A DNA stretch of 41,683 nt from Acidobacteriota bacterium (GCA_021817045.1 JAKAWG010000043.1:1-41683), one strand, 5' to 3'. Numbered from the stretch's first letter, positions 24,239-33,196 are shown. The notes: generated from the letters alone by a model not told the origin. Program-made: numbers and translations.

Positions 24239-24870
24239 AGGAAATAGCTCCTCTCGAAGCTTTTCTCAAAGACTTTGACGAGCGCGTTGCGGTTGATGGA
24301 GGGCAGCCAGGGAACGTGGCCGATCACAGGGACCCTACCATACCATTCAATGGCCTTGCGGTTCTCAAGATTCTCACGTCCCAGCATCACCACGCCGAGC
24401 GGCTCCTGCCCTGCGGCCCGCAGAGCGCTCACCGTGAGCAACGTGTGATTGATGGTGCCAAGCGACGCGCGCGCCGCCACCACCGCGGGAAAGCCAAGCT
24501 GGGCGACCAGGTCCACCATGGTTTTTTCGTCGTTCAGCGGCACCAGCAGGCCACCCGCGCCCTCGACGATCACGCGCGCGCCGCGTGCTGCCACCGGCAA
24601 TCGAATGCGGTCAAGCTCGATGCGTGCGCCCACCAGGCGCGCGGCCAGGTGCGGTGAAACCGGAGGATCAAAGCAGTAACATTCAGGCAAGGTTTCCTCT
24701 TCGCTCACCTCGGCCCACCGCTTTACGGCCTCACGGTCAGTCCCTTCAACAGCACCGCTTTGCACCGGCTTCCAATAGATAGCGTCCAACGCCGCTGTGA
24801 GCAGTGCTGCGAGAACCGTTTTGCCGACGTTCGTATCCGTGCCGGTGATGAATAGGTGCCGCTCCATCAT
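24235..24870 (-). CDS. bioD: Dethiobiotin synthase
   Basis: A 211-residue ATP-dependent enzyme forming the ureido ring of dethiobiotin. The P-loop is TGTDTNVGKT (about residues 9-18), the substrate lysine is in YWKPVQSG, and VIVEGAGGLLVPL is the family signature. It begins 10 bp after bioF and is the third gene of bioB-bioF-bioD. Its 3' end overlaps the convergent DUF4870 gene by 4 bp. Confidence 0.96.
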   Translation of the reverse strand: MMERHLFITGTDTNVGKTVLAALLTAALDAIYWKPVQSGAVEGTDREAVKRWAEVSEEETLPECYCFDPPVSPHLAARLVGARIELDRIRLPVAARGARVIVEGAGGLLVPLNDEKTMVDLVAQLGFPAVVAARASLGTINHTLLTVSALRAAGQEPLGVVMLGRENLENRKAIEWYGRVPVIGHVPWLPSINRNALVKVFEKSFERSYFL

Positions 24871-24880
24871 GTCGCGATCC

Positions 24881-26122
24881 TCAGCGCCCCGGGGCCGTAG
24901 CGCCGGGCTTCAGCCGGGCACCCGGCATACCGGCCGAAAGGCCGGCGCTACCCCGGTCAGTGGTAACACCGTCGAGGACGTCCGCGCGGCAGCATTCGGG
25001 CAGCACTCGCGCCAGCCGGTCACAATCCTGCTGCGTCAGAGTGGCAGTGAGCGAGAGGCGCAGCCGCGCCGTTCCGAGAGGAACGGACGGCGGGCGGATG
25101 GCACGCACGGCAAAGCCCGCACCGCGCAGCGCTCGCGCCGCAGCAAGAGCGCCCTCGTTCGAACCCAGCAGCACTGGAACGATTGGCGAATCGGAGCGAC
25201 CCGTCTCAAGGCCCGCTGCTTGTAAGCGTCTGCGAAGCGTTACGGCAAACTCAAGTACGCGGCAGCGGCGGTCGTCCGCCTCACGGACCAGACCAATCGC
25301 CGCGCGAATTTGAAACGCCATGTAAGGCGGCAGGGCGGTTGAAAAGATAAACGTCCGCGCGCGGTTGATGAGAAACCGCTTAAGCGTTTCCGGGCAAGCC
25401 ACAAACGCTCCCATGCTCGCAAGCGCTTTGCCGCAGGTATGAACCGAAGCGAGCACGCAGCCGGCAAGCCCAACTTCGTCCAGCAAGCCGCGCCCTTCGC
25501 GACCGAAGACTCCCACGGCATGAGCTTCGTCCACAATCAGCTCCGCGCCAAAGCGAGCGGCGAGCGCCGCAAGCTCCTCGAGCGGTGCTCGGTCACCTTC
25601 CATGCTGAAGACACTCTCGACAACGATGAACTTCCGTCCCGGCTCAGCGTCTTCACTCCGAAGCCGAGCTTCCAAAAAATTCAAGTCAAGGTGCGGAAAG
25701 ATCACCTTGCGGGCACGCGAGAGGCGGATGCCATCAATGAGGCTGGCGTGGTTCGCGCTGTCGGAAAACACGCAATCACCCGGGCCAAGCAGCGCGCTGA
25801 GCAAACCCACGTTGGCGGCGTACCCTGAGGTGAAAAATAAGGCAGATTCTGCGCCGACAAACCTCGCGAACTCGGTCTCCAGTTCTTCCCACGTCGGCGC
25901 GTTGCCGGAAAGCAGCCGCGAGCCGGTCGAGGCGATTGCCGCGCCCTCGTTGAGCGCGCGGATGACGGCTTGGCGAAGGCGAAGGTCGCGAGAAAGCCCA
26001 AGGTAATCGTTCGAGCAGAGGTCGATGCCCGCCGGGTGCGCGAGTTCCCGCAATTGCGACCCGGCTTCGAGCGTCGCGAGATCGTCTTTAAGCCGGGCGA
26101 GGATAGGATTGCCGTCAGGCAC
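24881..26122 (-). CDS. bioF: 8-amino-7-oxononanoate synthase
   Basis: A 413-residue PLP alpha-oxoamine synthase condensing a pimeloyl thioester with alanine. Hallmarks are [18 protein letters not shown] and [12 protein letters not shown]. The PLP lysine position reads [12 protein letters not shown], with the usual TxSKA shape kept as TCGKA. The family normally ends near LARVLPE; the last 25 or so residues are encoded partly by a REP palindrome (24898-24951) and are probably a recent extension. The start overlaps the bioB stop by 8 bp. Confidence 0.95.
   Translation of the reverse strand: MPDGNPILARLKDDLATLEAGSQLRELAHPAGIDLCSNDYLGLSRDLRLRQAVIRALNEGAAIASTGSRLLSGNAPTWEELETEFARFVGAESALFFTSGYAANVGLLSALLGPGDCVFSDSANHASLIDGIRLSRARKVIFPHLDLNFLEARLRSEDAEPGRKFIVVESVFSMEGDRAPLEELAALAARFGAELIVDEAHAVGVFGREGRGLLDEVGLAGCVLASVHTCGKALASMGAFVACPETLKRFLINRARTFIFSTALPPYMAFQIRAAIGLVREADDRRCRVLEFAVTLRRRLQAAGLETGRSDSPIVPVLLGSNEGALAAARALRGAGFAVRAIRPPSVPLGTARLRLSLTATLTQQDCDRLARVLPECCRADVLDGVTTDRGSAGLSAGMPGARLKPGATAPGR
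24898..24951. repeat. REP-like palindrome inside the 3' end of bioF
   Basis: A 54-bp imperfect palindrome with terminal arms GTAGCGCCGG and CCGGCGCTAC, and inner palindromes GGCTTCAGCC and GGCCGAAAGGCC. Such 'GTAGCGCCGG' elements are scattered between genes in this GC-rich genome type. Here it is translated as the tail of BioF. Confidence 0.75.
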
Positions 26123-27068
26123 GGTTTGTTTCCGTCAGGCCGAGGTCGTGGAATAGCATTTCGTCTTCGTCGCGCGCGGGGTTGGGCGTGGTGAGGAGCT
26201 TTTCACCAAAGAAGATGGAGTTGGCACCGGCGAGGAAGCAGAGGGCGGCAGTCTCGCGTGTCAGCGAGCGGCGGCCCGCGCTCAAACGCACCCGCGCGGC
26301 CGGCATCAGCAGCCGGGCAGTAGCGATGGTGCGTACCAGCGCGAGCGGATCAAGCTCTTCAGCTTCGCCGAGTGGCGTACCTTTGACGCGCACCAGCACG
26401 TTAATGGGTACGCTTTCCGGGTGCGGTTTCATTCTAGCGAGTTGATGGAGCAAACCCACGCGATCCTCGTCGGACTCCCCAAGCCCCACGATGCCGCCGC
26501 AGCAGACGGCGATCCCCGCGCGTCGCACGCGCTCAAGCGTGCGCAGACGGTCTTCGTAGCGCCGGGTGGTGATGATGCGGCCGTAATACTCGGGCGAAGT
26601 GTCGAGATTGTGGTTGTAGGCCGTGAGGCCGGCTTCCGCCAGCCGCCGCGCCTGGTCGTCGGTAAGCATTCCCAGCGTGCAACAGACCTCCATTCGGAGC
26701 GATGCCACCGCTCGGACCATTTCCAGCACGTGATCAAAGTCGCGCCCGTTGCGCGCTTCGCGCCACGCGGCACCCATGCAGAAGCGCGTCGCGCCCTCCG
26801 CGCGGGCTCGCTCCGCCGCTTGCCGGACTTCCTCAAGGCTTAACAGGGCTCCATTGGAGACGCCGGCGTCATAACGCGCGCTTTGCGGACAATACGCGCA
26901 ATCTTCCGGACAGCCACCGGTTTTGATAGAGAGCAGGCGGCAGAGCTGGACTTCGCTCGAGGTGTGGCGCTGGCGGTGAGCGCGCTGAGCTTCGAACACC
27001 AAGTCCAGCAGTGGACAGTTGTATATGGAACGAATTTCTTCGCGCGTCCAGTCGTAGCGAAGCTCCAT
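26115..27068 (-). CDS. bioB: Biotin synthase
   Basis: A 317-residue radical-SAM enzyme inserting sulfur into dethiobiotin. The 4Fe-4S SAM motif is [11 protein letters not shown] (C-x3-C-x2-C), followed by [29 protein letters not shown] and [10 protein letters not shown]. The second cluster ligands include the Arg in SAGRR. ATG 27068 (MELRYDW) fits the family length and has AGGAGA 5 bp upstream. A GTG at 27113 with AAGGAG 7 bp upstream is a credible alternative start adding 15 residues. It is the first gene of bioBFD, with a BirA-type operator upstream (27193-27226). No bioC, bioH or bioW is in the window. Confidence 0.96.
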   Translation of the reverse strand: MELRYDWTREEIRSIYNCPLLDLVFEAQRAHRQRHTSSEVQLCRLLSIKTGGCPEDCAYCPQSARYDAGVSNGALLSLEEVRQAAERARAEGATRFCMGAAWREARNGRDFDHVLEMVRAVASLRMEVCCTLGMLTDDQARRLAEAGLTAYNHNLDTSPEYYGRIITTRRYEDRLRTLERVRRAGIAVCCGGIVGLGESDEDRVGLLHQLARMKPHPESVPINVLVRVKGTPLGEAEELDPLALVRTIATARLLMPAARVRLSAGRRSLTRETAALCFLAGANSIFFGEKLLTTPNPARDEDEMLFHDLGLTETNRA

Positions 27069-27192
27069 TGGCCTCTCCTGGAGGGCGGATTCCGAATGGC
27101 TTTCCAGCTTCACTCTCGATCTCCTTTGCAGCCCGGTTATTCCCCCCGCGCCGATCCGGTGGCCTCTTGGCCGGACACGAGCGCAATTTCTG

Positions 27193-27226
27193 CATTATAC
27201 CGGAGAGATCGCCCTCAGGTTTACGA
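27193..27226 (-). promoter_or_regulatory. BirA-type biotin operator overlapping the bioB -10 box
   Basis: On the minus strand, CGTAAACC, 16 bp, then GGTATAATG: the BirA operator shape TTGTwAACC-N14-16-GGTTwACAA. The left half is near perfect, the right half is degenerate because it contains TATAAT (27199 to 27194, minus strand), a perfect -10. BirA bound with biotinyl-AMP would block this promoter. No good -35 is seen. Confidence 0.55.
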
Positions 27227-27288
27227 ACCGCGCTGCATCGCCGGTTCGGAGTTGCACCGGGCTCACCGCAGGTCCGTTGTTCGAGGGG

Positions 27289-28788
27289 CTACGTGGTGAT
27301 CCTGAACACGAAAGCGTAATCACCAGGCGGCTTGGGCGGGGTGTGGATAACCAGGGCGTCCGGTTCCTGATGCCACTTCAACTTTCCGTGATGGCCAAGC
27401 AGGCTGACATGGGCGATTCTGCCCGGCGCATTCGGAGAGTGCGAGCCGAGCGAACGAATCCTGGCTTCGTGCTCAGCCCAAGCTAGGAGAATGGCGTAGA
27501 TCGAGCCTTCACGCGTTGTAAAGCGGATGTCTTGCGGCGTGAACTTGAGATTTTTCATCTTCTTTTCGCCGAATGAGCCGGCGGCAAGCGTCGCGGGACC
27601 TTCCCCGTAAACCTTCCAGGGACGGCTTCCGAAGATGGCGTCGCCGTTTACGTCCATCCACCGCCCGATGTTGTGAAAAATGGCGACCGCCGGCTCGGGG
27701 ATTGTACCGTCGGATTTTGGGCCCACGTTGAGCAGCAGGTTTCCGTTCTTGCTGACGATATCGACGAATTCGTGAATGATTTCCTGCGGCTGTTTGTATT
27801 GATCGTCCTCGATGTACCCCCACGACTTCCAACTGACCGAAGTATCGGTCTGCCAGGGAAGTTCGCGGATGCCGCTCTCGATACCGCGCTCGAGATCGAG
27901 CACCGCTGCATGCTCGGGGTAAGCGGTCAGCTTATACGTGCAGACCACCTCCTGGTTCCAATGATTTGCCATGTTGTAGAAATAAGCGAGCCATTGCATG
28001 CGGTACGGCTTGAACTCGGGATTATTCATTTTCCAGTCAAAATAGAAGAGGTCCGGCCGGTAAAGATCGACAATCTCCGCACAGCGGGAATACCAGTCCT
28101 CCAAAAAGCCCTGCGACGCAGGTTTATGGGGAGGATGAACTTTCCCATAGAGGCCGGAATAGCGAGGATTGGTATTATCAAAATCGGGCTCGAAGATGTA
28201 ATAGAACCAGTCGTTGGCGCGGTGCGAGGAGACGCCGAGCTTAAGCCCCTGGTTGCGCACTTCGCGGCCGAGCTCGCCGACCACGTCGCGGCGCGGTCCC
28301 ATCCTCACCGTGGTCCACTCCGTGAGGTGCGAATCATACATTGGGAAGCCGTCGTGGTGCTCGCCGACAGGCACAATGTATTTGGCGCCCGCCTTCCTGA
28401 ACAGGTCCGCCCATTCCTCCGGCTTCCAGCGCTCGCCGCGAAACAAGGGAATAAAATCCTTGTACCCGAACATCGACTGCGGGCCCCAATGCTGGAGGTG
28501 CCAGTCGAAAACGGGGCTCTTCCGGTCGTACATGTAGTGCGGATACCACTCGCTGTCGTGCGCGGGAACGGAGAAAATGCCCCAGTGCAGGAATATGCCG
28601 AACTTCGCATCGCGAAACCAATCCGGGGTAACGTATCGCGAAAGCGAATCCGGGGTTGTCTGAAATTTGCCGGGGAACGGTGGCTGCACGGCTTGGGCGA
28701 GTCGCGCGACGCCGGGCCAGGCCGCGGCGGCGGCCCCGCCAAGAGCTGCTGTCTTGATGAAGTTTCTACGTGAAAAGCCTTTCGCCAT
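27289..28788 (-). CDS. Tat-exported alpha-L-fucosidase-like hydrolase (GH29)
   Basis: A 499-residue protein. ATG 28788 is the start, with AAGGAA 8 bp upstream; it opens on a twin-arginine signal (FSRRNFIKTAALGG, then an Ala-rich helix to LAQA), so it is exported folded. The GH29 domain has WFRDAKFGIFLHWGIFSVP, AKYIVPVGEHHDGFPMY and the probable nucleophile Asp in DLFYFDWKM. GNLLLNVGPKSDGTIPEP is a hallmark of the family. A C-terminal beta domain of about 100 residues follows. It removes fucose from glycans in the envelope or outside the cell. The residue after the nucleophile differs from the common WFDG, so the sugar specificity may differ. Confidence 0.88.
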   Translation of the reverse strand: MAKGFSRRNFIKTAALGGAAAAAWPGVARLAQAVQPPFPGKFQTTPDSLSRYVTPDWFRDAKFGIFLHWGIFSVPAHDSEWYPHYMYDRKSPVFDWHLQHWGPQSMFGYKDFIPLFRGERWKPEEWADLFRKAGAKYIVPVGEHHDGFPMYDSHLTEWTTVRMGPRRDVVGELGREVRNQGLKLGVSSHRANDWFYYIFEPDFDNTNPRYSGLYGKVHPPHKPASQGFLEDWYSRCAEIVDLYRPDLFYFDWKMNNPEFKPYRMQWLAYFYNMANHWNQEVVCTYKLTAYPEHAAVLDLERGIESGIRELPWQTDTSVSWKSWGYIEDDQYKQPQEIIHEFVDIVSKNGNLLLNVGPKSDGTIPEPAVAIFHNIGRWMDVNGDAIFGSRPWKVYGEGPATLAAGSFGEKKMKNLKFTPQDIRFTTREGSIYAILLAWAEHEARIRSLGSHSPNAPGRIAHVSLLGHHGKLKWHQEPDALVIHTPPKPPGDYAFVFRITT

Positions 28789-28886
28789 GACACCGTTCCT
28801 TTTCTGCGGCCGTTCCGGATTGCGTCTGCGCATCCTGCCGTCCGCGCCGGACACCGATTCTAGTGCGCGATGCGAGGAGGGTCAAC

Positions 28887-30044
28887 TTATAGTTGGGGCA
28901 CTTGCGGCTCCGGCGGCCTTTCATTGACAGAACCGGCAAGGATCTTGCGACACAGCCTGATGAGCCGGGCATGCGGGATCTCTTTGCTTTCCGGCAGCAT
29001 CACGAGCTCGCCGGCGCGGAAGCTGCTGTAATGCCACCGCGCCAGCACGCTCAGATGCTCCCAGGGGGGCAGGCGCGCGGATCGCGCGGCGTCGTCCGCA
29101 GTGAGTGAGGAGAGCGCGTGCTGGAATTGCTGGTCGAGGGAGACCGGGGCGGAAACATTTTCTTCAAGCGCAAGGCGCGCCGGACCGCGCAACTCGCCGC
29201 CCGTGACAAGGAAAAAGGTGACGCTCTTGGGCGCGGCGCCGGGAAGAACCAGGACGGCGTGCAGGCTGGAAATCTCTCGAACGAGCGACGGCCTTTGCCG
29301 CAGCGCTTGCCGCGCCTTCTCAACTCTTCGGTGCGTTCCGGCCGCGTGCTCGAAGTCGAGCCGCTCGGAGGCTGCGTCACGCTCGGCCTCGAGCTCCTTG
29401 AGGAATATCTCTCCGTCCGAATCCAGAAAGCTCACCACTCGCGCGACTTCCTGCTGATATTCTTCATCCGTACATCCTTTGAAGCACGGCGCGAGGCACA
29501 TGTGCATCTGCGAGTAAATGCAGCCGGGATGTGCGGGGTCCGGGTCGAGGTCCGGCGAGCACCGGCGGATTTTGAAAAGGTCCAGAAATTCACCCATAAA
29601 GCGCTCTGCGGCGGCGCGCGATGGAAACGGACCATAATAGCGAGAGCCGTCCAGGCGCATTCGCTGCGTGAACAGGCAGCGAGGAAAACGATTGGCCAGA
29701 TTCAGCTTGACGAGCGCAGGCATTCTCAGCCGTAGCCGGCGCCGAAAGTGACGCGGATTGTAGAAGCGGTTAAGAAGATATAAAAGCCATTGCGCCTCAA
29801 ACGCCGAGCCGACACACTGGAATTCGATGCGCCTCGCCACTTCACGCAGATTGAGCCGCCGGGATACCGCCTCCGGTGAGCCGAGTAGCCGCTTCAGCCG
29901 GCGGCGAAGGTCCTGCGTGCGGCTAAGATAGGGTTGGGAAGTAGGCTCATCCGGAAAGATGGCAAAGACTGCGGGTTTGGCCGGGACAATCTCAAAATCC
30001 GATGGCGCGACGGGATCGAATGGCAGCGAGCATTCAAGCTGCAT
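28887..30044 (-). CDS. UvrC-like protein with degenerate GIY-YIG domain
   Basis: A 385-residue homologue of the N-terminal half of UvrC. After 25 residues comes a GIY-YIG-like domain (VFAIF ... PYLSRTQDLRRRL). The central UvrC segment follows with SRYYGPFPSRAAAERFM, a Cys cluster (CSPDLDPDPAHPGC, CLAPCFKGC) and a UVR motif (about 225-260, DFEHAAGTHRRVEKARQAL). The first Tyr and the GIY core are replaced, Y-I-G reads YLS, and the position of the catalytic Glu appears to be Leu or Tyr; only the Arg is kept. The RNase H-like nuclease and helix-hairpin-helix domains of full UvrC are absent. It therefore looks nuclease-dead on both counts, perhaps a UvrB-binding accessory or regulator. Confidence 0.78.
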   Translation of the reverse strand: MQLECSLPFDPVAPSDFEIVPAKPAVFAIFPDEPTSQPYLSRTQDLRRRLKRLLGSPEAVSRRLNLREVARRIEFQCVGSAFEAQWLLYLLNRFYNPRHFRRRLRLRMPALVKLNLANRFPRCLFTQRMRLDGSRYYGPFPSRAAAERFMGEFLDLFKIRRCSPDLDPDPAHPGCIYSQMHMCLAPCFKGCTDEEYQQEVARVVSFLDSDGEIFLKELEAERDAASERLDFEHAAGTHRRVEKARQALRQRPSLVREISSLHAVLVLPGAAPKSVTFFLVTGGELRGPARLALEENVSAPVSLDQQFQHALSSLTADDAARSARLPPWEHLSVLARWHYSSFRAGELVMLPESKEIPHARLIRLCRKILAGSVNERPPEPQVPQL

Positions 30045-30091
30045 ATTTCAAGCCTTGCCGAAACGCAAGAATAACCAGGCGCGGCGCCGTC

Positions 30092-30204
30092 TGGAGTGCG
30101 GCAGCTTGCTGCCGCCTTCAGTAAGGCCAGCTTGCTGGCCGTGCAATGTTCATCGCCGCGAGCAAGCTCGCTGGCGCAAAGCGGCGGCAAGCCGCCGCAC
30201 TCCA
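30092..30204. repeat. Composite REP element with 11-bp terminal inverted repeats
   Basis: Terminal arms TGGAGTGCGGC (30092-30102) and GCCGCACTCCA (30194-30204) enclose four palindromes with related cores: GGCAGCTTGCTGCC, GGCCAGCTTGCTGGCC (30125-30140), GCGAGCAAGCTCGC (30158-30171) and GCGGCGGCAAGCCGCCGC (30181-30198). A copy of the left half occurs at 41520-41543. Confidence 0.8.
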
Positions 30205-30407
30205 TAACATAAAGGGACTACACTTTCCGCCTCTCCCATTTTCTCAGAAGCTCTGCCACGGTGGGTGCCGCGATGGCGCCGCAAGGCCGCTTCGCGCGAA
30301 GCAGGCACGGGACGAAGGGCAGGCGAAACGAGCGAGCCTCGGCCTGGACGACGCCCAGGCGGAGGGCCTTCGTCAGCCGCGGTTCGATCGACTCCACAGG
30401 GACCTCG

Positions 30408-31181
30408 CTACTTGTCGTGACGAAAGCCGGAGAAGGCCATTCGGCCGCCATCAACAATCAGGTTCACGCCGGTGATGCAGCGCGCCATCTCTGAAGCCAA
30501 AAAGAGGGCCGCGTTGGCGATGTCTTCGCCGTAGATCTTCACGGGAAGCGGCTGGAGAGCGGCAAGTTTTTCCATCGACAAGGCAGGGTTCCGCGCGAAG
30601 TAGTCTGTGGTCAGGGGCGTCTGGACGAGTCCCGGCGAGATGGAGTTCACGCGAATTCCGTCTTTCCCGAAATCGACCGCCAGACTCTTCGTAAGCGCCA
30701 GCAGGCCCGACTTCGCCACTCCGTATGGAAAAGCATTCCCTTGTGCGCGAATCGCGTGCGTGGAGGCGATGTTGATGACCGATCCTCCGCCGGCCGCAGC
30801 CATCATGGGCAAAGCGTGCTTCGCGCAAAGCCACGCCCCTTTGAGGTCGACGTTCATGCAGCGCTCCCAGTCCGCCTCTTTCAAGGTCAGGGCGTTTTGG
30901 TTCACGTAAATTCCGGCGTTGTTCACCAGGATGTCCAGCTTCGGCGTGCGCCGGCGAACTTGGTCAAAAGCTTTTGAGATTTGCTCGGTGGAGGCCACGT
31001 CCGCGTGCAGGGCCGCCGCGTGGCAGCCTCCCTGCTCGATCTCCTTCGCCACGCCCTCGGCTGATTCCGCGTTCTGGTCCAGCACGAACGTGAAAGCGCC
31101 GTGCTTGCTAAAGGCGGCGGCAATGGCCTTGCCGATGCCCGATCCTGCGCCCGTCACAAGGGCGACCTTCCCTTGAAGCAT
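30408..31181 (-). CDS. SDR family oxidoreductase (FabG-like)
   Basis: A 257-residue classical SDR. The NAD(P) motif is TGAGSGIGKA (10-19), NNAG is in ILVNNAGIY, the catalytic Ser is in INIASTHAI and Tyr/Lys in YGVAKSG. The DQ after the second strand (FVLDQNAESAE) suggests NAD preference. The C-terminus ITGVNLIVDGGRMAFSG is typical of the family. AAGGAG lies 4 bp before ATG 31181. It stands alone on this strand, so the substrate is not indicated by context. Confidence 0.9.
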   Translation of the reverse strand: MLQGKVALVTGAGSGIGKAIAAAFSKHGAFTFVLDQNAESAEGVAKEIEQGGCHAAALHADVASTEQISKAFDQVRRRTPKLDILVNNAGIYVNQNALTLKEADWERCMNVDLKGAWLCAKHALPMMAAAGGGSVINIASTHAIRAQGNAFPYGVAKSGLLALTKSLAVDFGKDGIRVNSISPGLVQTPLTTDYFARNPALSMEKLAALQPLPVKIYGEDIANAALFLASEMARCITGVNLIVDGGRMAFSGFRHDK

Positions 31182-31835
31182 AAAGCTCCTTCTGCTCGCG
31201 CGAAACGTTATCCCCTTGTCAGAGCTACCCCTTTTTCTAATATAAGCCGTGTCCGAAATCTATCGGTTCGGTAGCGTGGGTGCGAATTGGCTCAAGGCAC
31301 AATCTTCGGGCCCGAGTGGCTCGTCGGCGGAAGCCGCCTCCCCAAGATACTGAAGCGCTGAAAATGCCCTTGACGTTCATGGCCAAACCCAGAATACTAG
31401 CCTAGATTAATATGCTTGCCCTCGCCAGTCGCGAATGCTCGGGCGCGTCCCCCCTCGATAAAGACTTTTCCCCATGAACGGCGGCCTCAAACCTGGAAGA
31501 CCGGCCAGCCTCCGCCAGCCATGGCTCAGCTTCTCGCTGGTCTCGAAGCTTCGTAGCCATCGTAAAAGATTGTTTATTGACGAACAAACTCCATCTAGCT
31601 CATTGAAAACAAAGGATAACTATAACGAACAATTACCAACAAACCCCTGTAGGTCGCGTATCCAACTGATTCTAAAGGCCAAGTCTGAACAGATTGTTGG
31701 TAAAAGTCGAAATGATAGAAAACAAATCGGTTAGATAGAAAATCGGGCGAAAGATGCGAAATTGTTCGTCGAAAATTTGCTATTTAGCGGCCTTTGCCGC
31801 CATGGAGCATTTTTCTGAAATCTGCGGTCTGCGTT

Positions 31836-31853
31836 GCGTGATGTCCATCACGC
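31836..31853. promoter_or_regulatory. Perfect 7-bp dyad, possible operator of the threonate operon
   Basis: GCGTGAT and ATCACGC arms around GTCC, without a following T run. It lies about 95 bp upstream of the TATAAT box of the dtnK-like gene. The inner TGAT...ATCA resembles GntR-type operators, but no regulator gene is nearby. Confidence 0.35.
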
Positions 31854-31948
31854 CCGGTGCCCGAAAAAGTATCAACACGGAGGTCACAGACATCTTCTCT
31901 GTGTTAAAGCTTGAGAGACACCCGTAAAGTCAGTCATCCCCTCGCGCT

Positions 31949-31954
31949 TATAAT
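31949..31954 (+). promoter_or_regulatory. -10 box (TATAAT) of the dtnK/otnK-like operon
   Basis: A perfect TATAAT 22 bp before ATG 31976. No good -35 is present. Transcription would start about 14 nt before the ATG, which has no Shine-Dalgarno, so the message may be nearly leaderless or the true start may be downstream. Confidence 0.45.
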
Positions 31955-31975
31955 GTTCCCGGTTGCCATTCGCGT

Positions 31976-33196
31976 ATGTCTGACTTGATTAAGTCACGCC
32001 GCTCTGCCGCTCTGGAACGCAGTTCCAAACCGAAGGCCGGATTTTTGGTGCTGGCCGACGATTTGACGGGCGCTTTGGAAGCAGGCGCAAAGTTCGCGGC
32101 GCAAGGCGTGCGGGCATTAGTCATGATGCGGCACAAGCTGAAAGGATTGGAAGCGAGGCATGTACCCACGGTCCTCGTGATTGATACGGAAACCCGCCAC
32201 GTAAGTGCCGGAGCGGCCAGGCGCACAATTCGCAAACTGGCTTCCGCCGCGCCTTCTTTAGGCTTTAACCGAATTTACAAAAAGACGGATTCGACGCTGC
32301 GAGGAAACATTGCGAGCGAGTTCGAAGGGCTAATGAGCGCCTGGCCGGGCTCGAGCGTTCTCTACGTTCCCACCTATCCACGCATGGGGCGGACGGTGTC
32401 CGGCGGCGTGCTTCGCGTGGCCGGCGTGCCTGTCGCATGCACGGCATTTGGAGTGGACAACCTCAATCCCGTCGCTGAAAGTCACATCCCGACGCTGCTG
32501 GGCAAGACTCGGCGAATGCGAGTTGTTTCCGTTAAGCCCGAAACTCTTGTGGTGCCGGATGAGCCGGGCGTTTGTGTGTGCGATGGAGAATCGGCTGCGG
32601 ATGTGCGAAAGGTCGCGCGGTTCTTTGCCTCATCGAGCGCATTTGCGCTGGCGGCCGGCCCCGCCGCCTTTCTTCACCAACTGGCGCGGCTCGATAGCCC
32701 GCCGCACGGAAACGGCGGTTCGCTTCCTCCCGTCCGAAGCGCGCTCATCGTCAGCGGCAGCCGGCATCCGGCTTCGCTCGCCCAACTCCAGCAAGCCGAG
32801 CAACGTGGAATTCAAGCGCTCGAATCAGCCGCAGTCCCTTCACGTCCTTCCACCTGGTTTATCCTGAAGTCAAGCAGCAGTACGAGAGGGTCGAAATTCG
32901 CGCGCCAGCAGGCGAAGGACGTCTTGAATATACTGCGGCGGGCACCTTTTGACGCGCTGATCGTGTTTGGTGGCGACACGGCCTCCACCATTCTGCGAGC
33001 GCTTGGAGATCCACACCTCCGTCCTGTCGGCGAAGTGATGGAGGGCGTCCCGCTTGCGACGATCAGCCGAGAACGCCTCGCGGCGGCCGTGCCCGCGCGC
33101 AATCGACAACTTGTTTGGGTGAGCAAGGCGGGCGGATTTGGCCTGCCGGGCGCGATCCTCAGTATGCGGCGAATCTTAAGGCGGAGACAGTCGTGA
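31976..33196 (+). CDS. Four-carbon acid sugar kinase (DtnK/OtnK family)
   Basis: A 406-residue kinase of the family formerly called DUF1537. It phosphorylates D-threonate, D-erythronate or a 3-oxo-tetronate. The N-terminal domain has VLADDLTGALEAGAKFA and the substrate motif YKKTDSTLRGNIASE; the C-terminal nucleotide-binding domain has IVSGSRHP, FDALIVFGGDTASTIL and VWVSKAGGFG. The next gene, pdxA2-like, overlaps it by 4 bp (GTGA). Together kinase and PdxA2 make dihydroxyacetone phosphate from D-threonate or D-erythronate. No tetronate dehydrogenase lies nearby, which favours direct use of a threonate-type acid; the exact substrate is inferred. Confidence 0.87.
   Translation: MSDLIKSRRSAALERSSKPKAGFLVLADDLTGALEAGAKFAAQGVRALVMMRHKLKGLEARHVPTVLVIDTETRHVSAGAARRTIRKLASAAPSLGFNRIYKKTDSTLRGNIASEFEGLMSAWPGSSVLYVPTYPRMGRTVSGGVLRVAGVPVACTAFGVDNLNPVAESHIPTLLGKTRRMRVVSVKPETLVVPDEPGVCVCDGESAADVRKVARFFASSSAFALAAGPAAFLHQLARLDSPPHGNGGSLPPVRSALIVSGSRHPASLAQLQQAEQRGIQALESAAVPSRPSTWFILKSSSSTRGSKFARQQAKDVLNILRRAPFDALIVFGGDTASTILRALGDPHLRPVGEVMEGVPLATISRERLAAAVPARNRQLVWVSKAGGFGLPGAILSMRRILRRRQS

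Larger units (their letters stand above)
31182..31975. other. 794-bp intergenic region with AT-rich tract and hairpins
   Basis: No supportable gene. The stretch 31560-31760 is clearly more AT-rich than the surroundings, with runs such as GATAGAAAAC, and could be transferred or regulatory DNA. Downstream are two hairpins: GCGTGAT-GTCC-ATCACGC (31836-31853) and CACAGA/TCTGTG (31885-31903). The last is part of an AACAC...GTGTT repeat of the type found in many environmental genomes. Confidence 0.45.

Noticed and set aside
30218..30457. 79-codon minus-strand frame after the SDR gene
   Set aside because: It starts inside the SDR gene, has no ribosome site and no recognisable domain. It could be a gene remnant, but I cannot support it.
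31474..31734. 86-codon plus-strand frame in the AT-rich gap
   Set aside because: No ribosome site, low-complexity polar translation and a competing minus-strand frame. Treated as non-coding.
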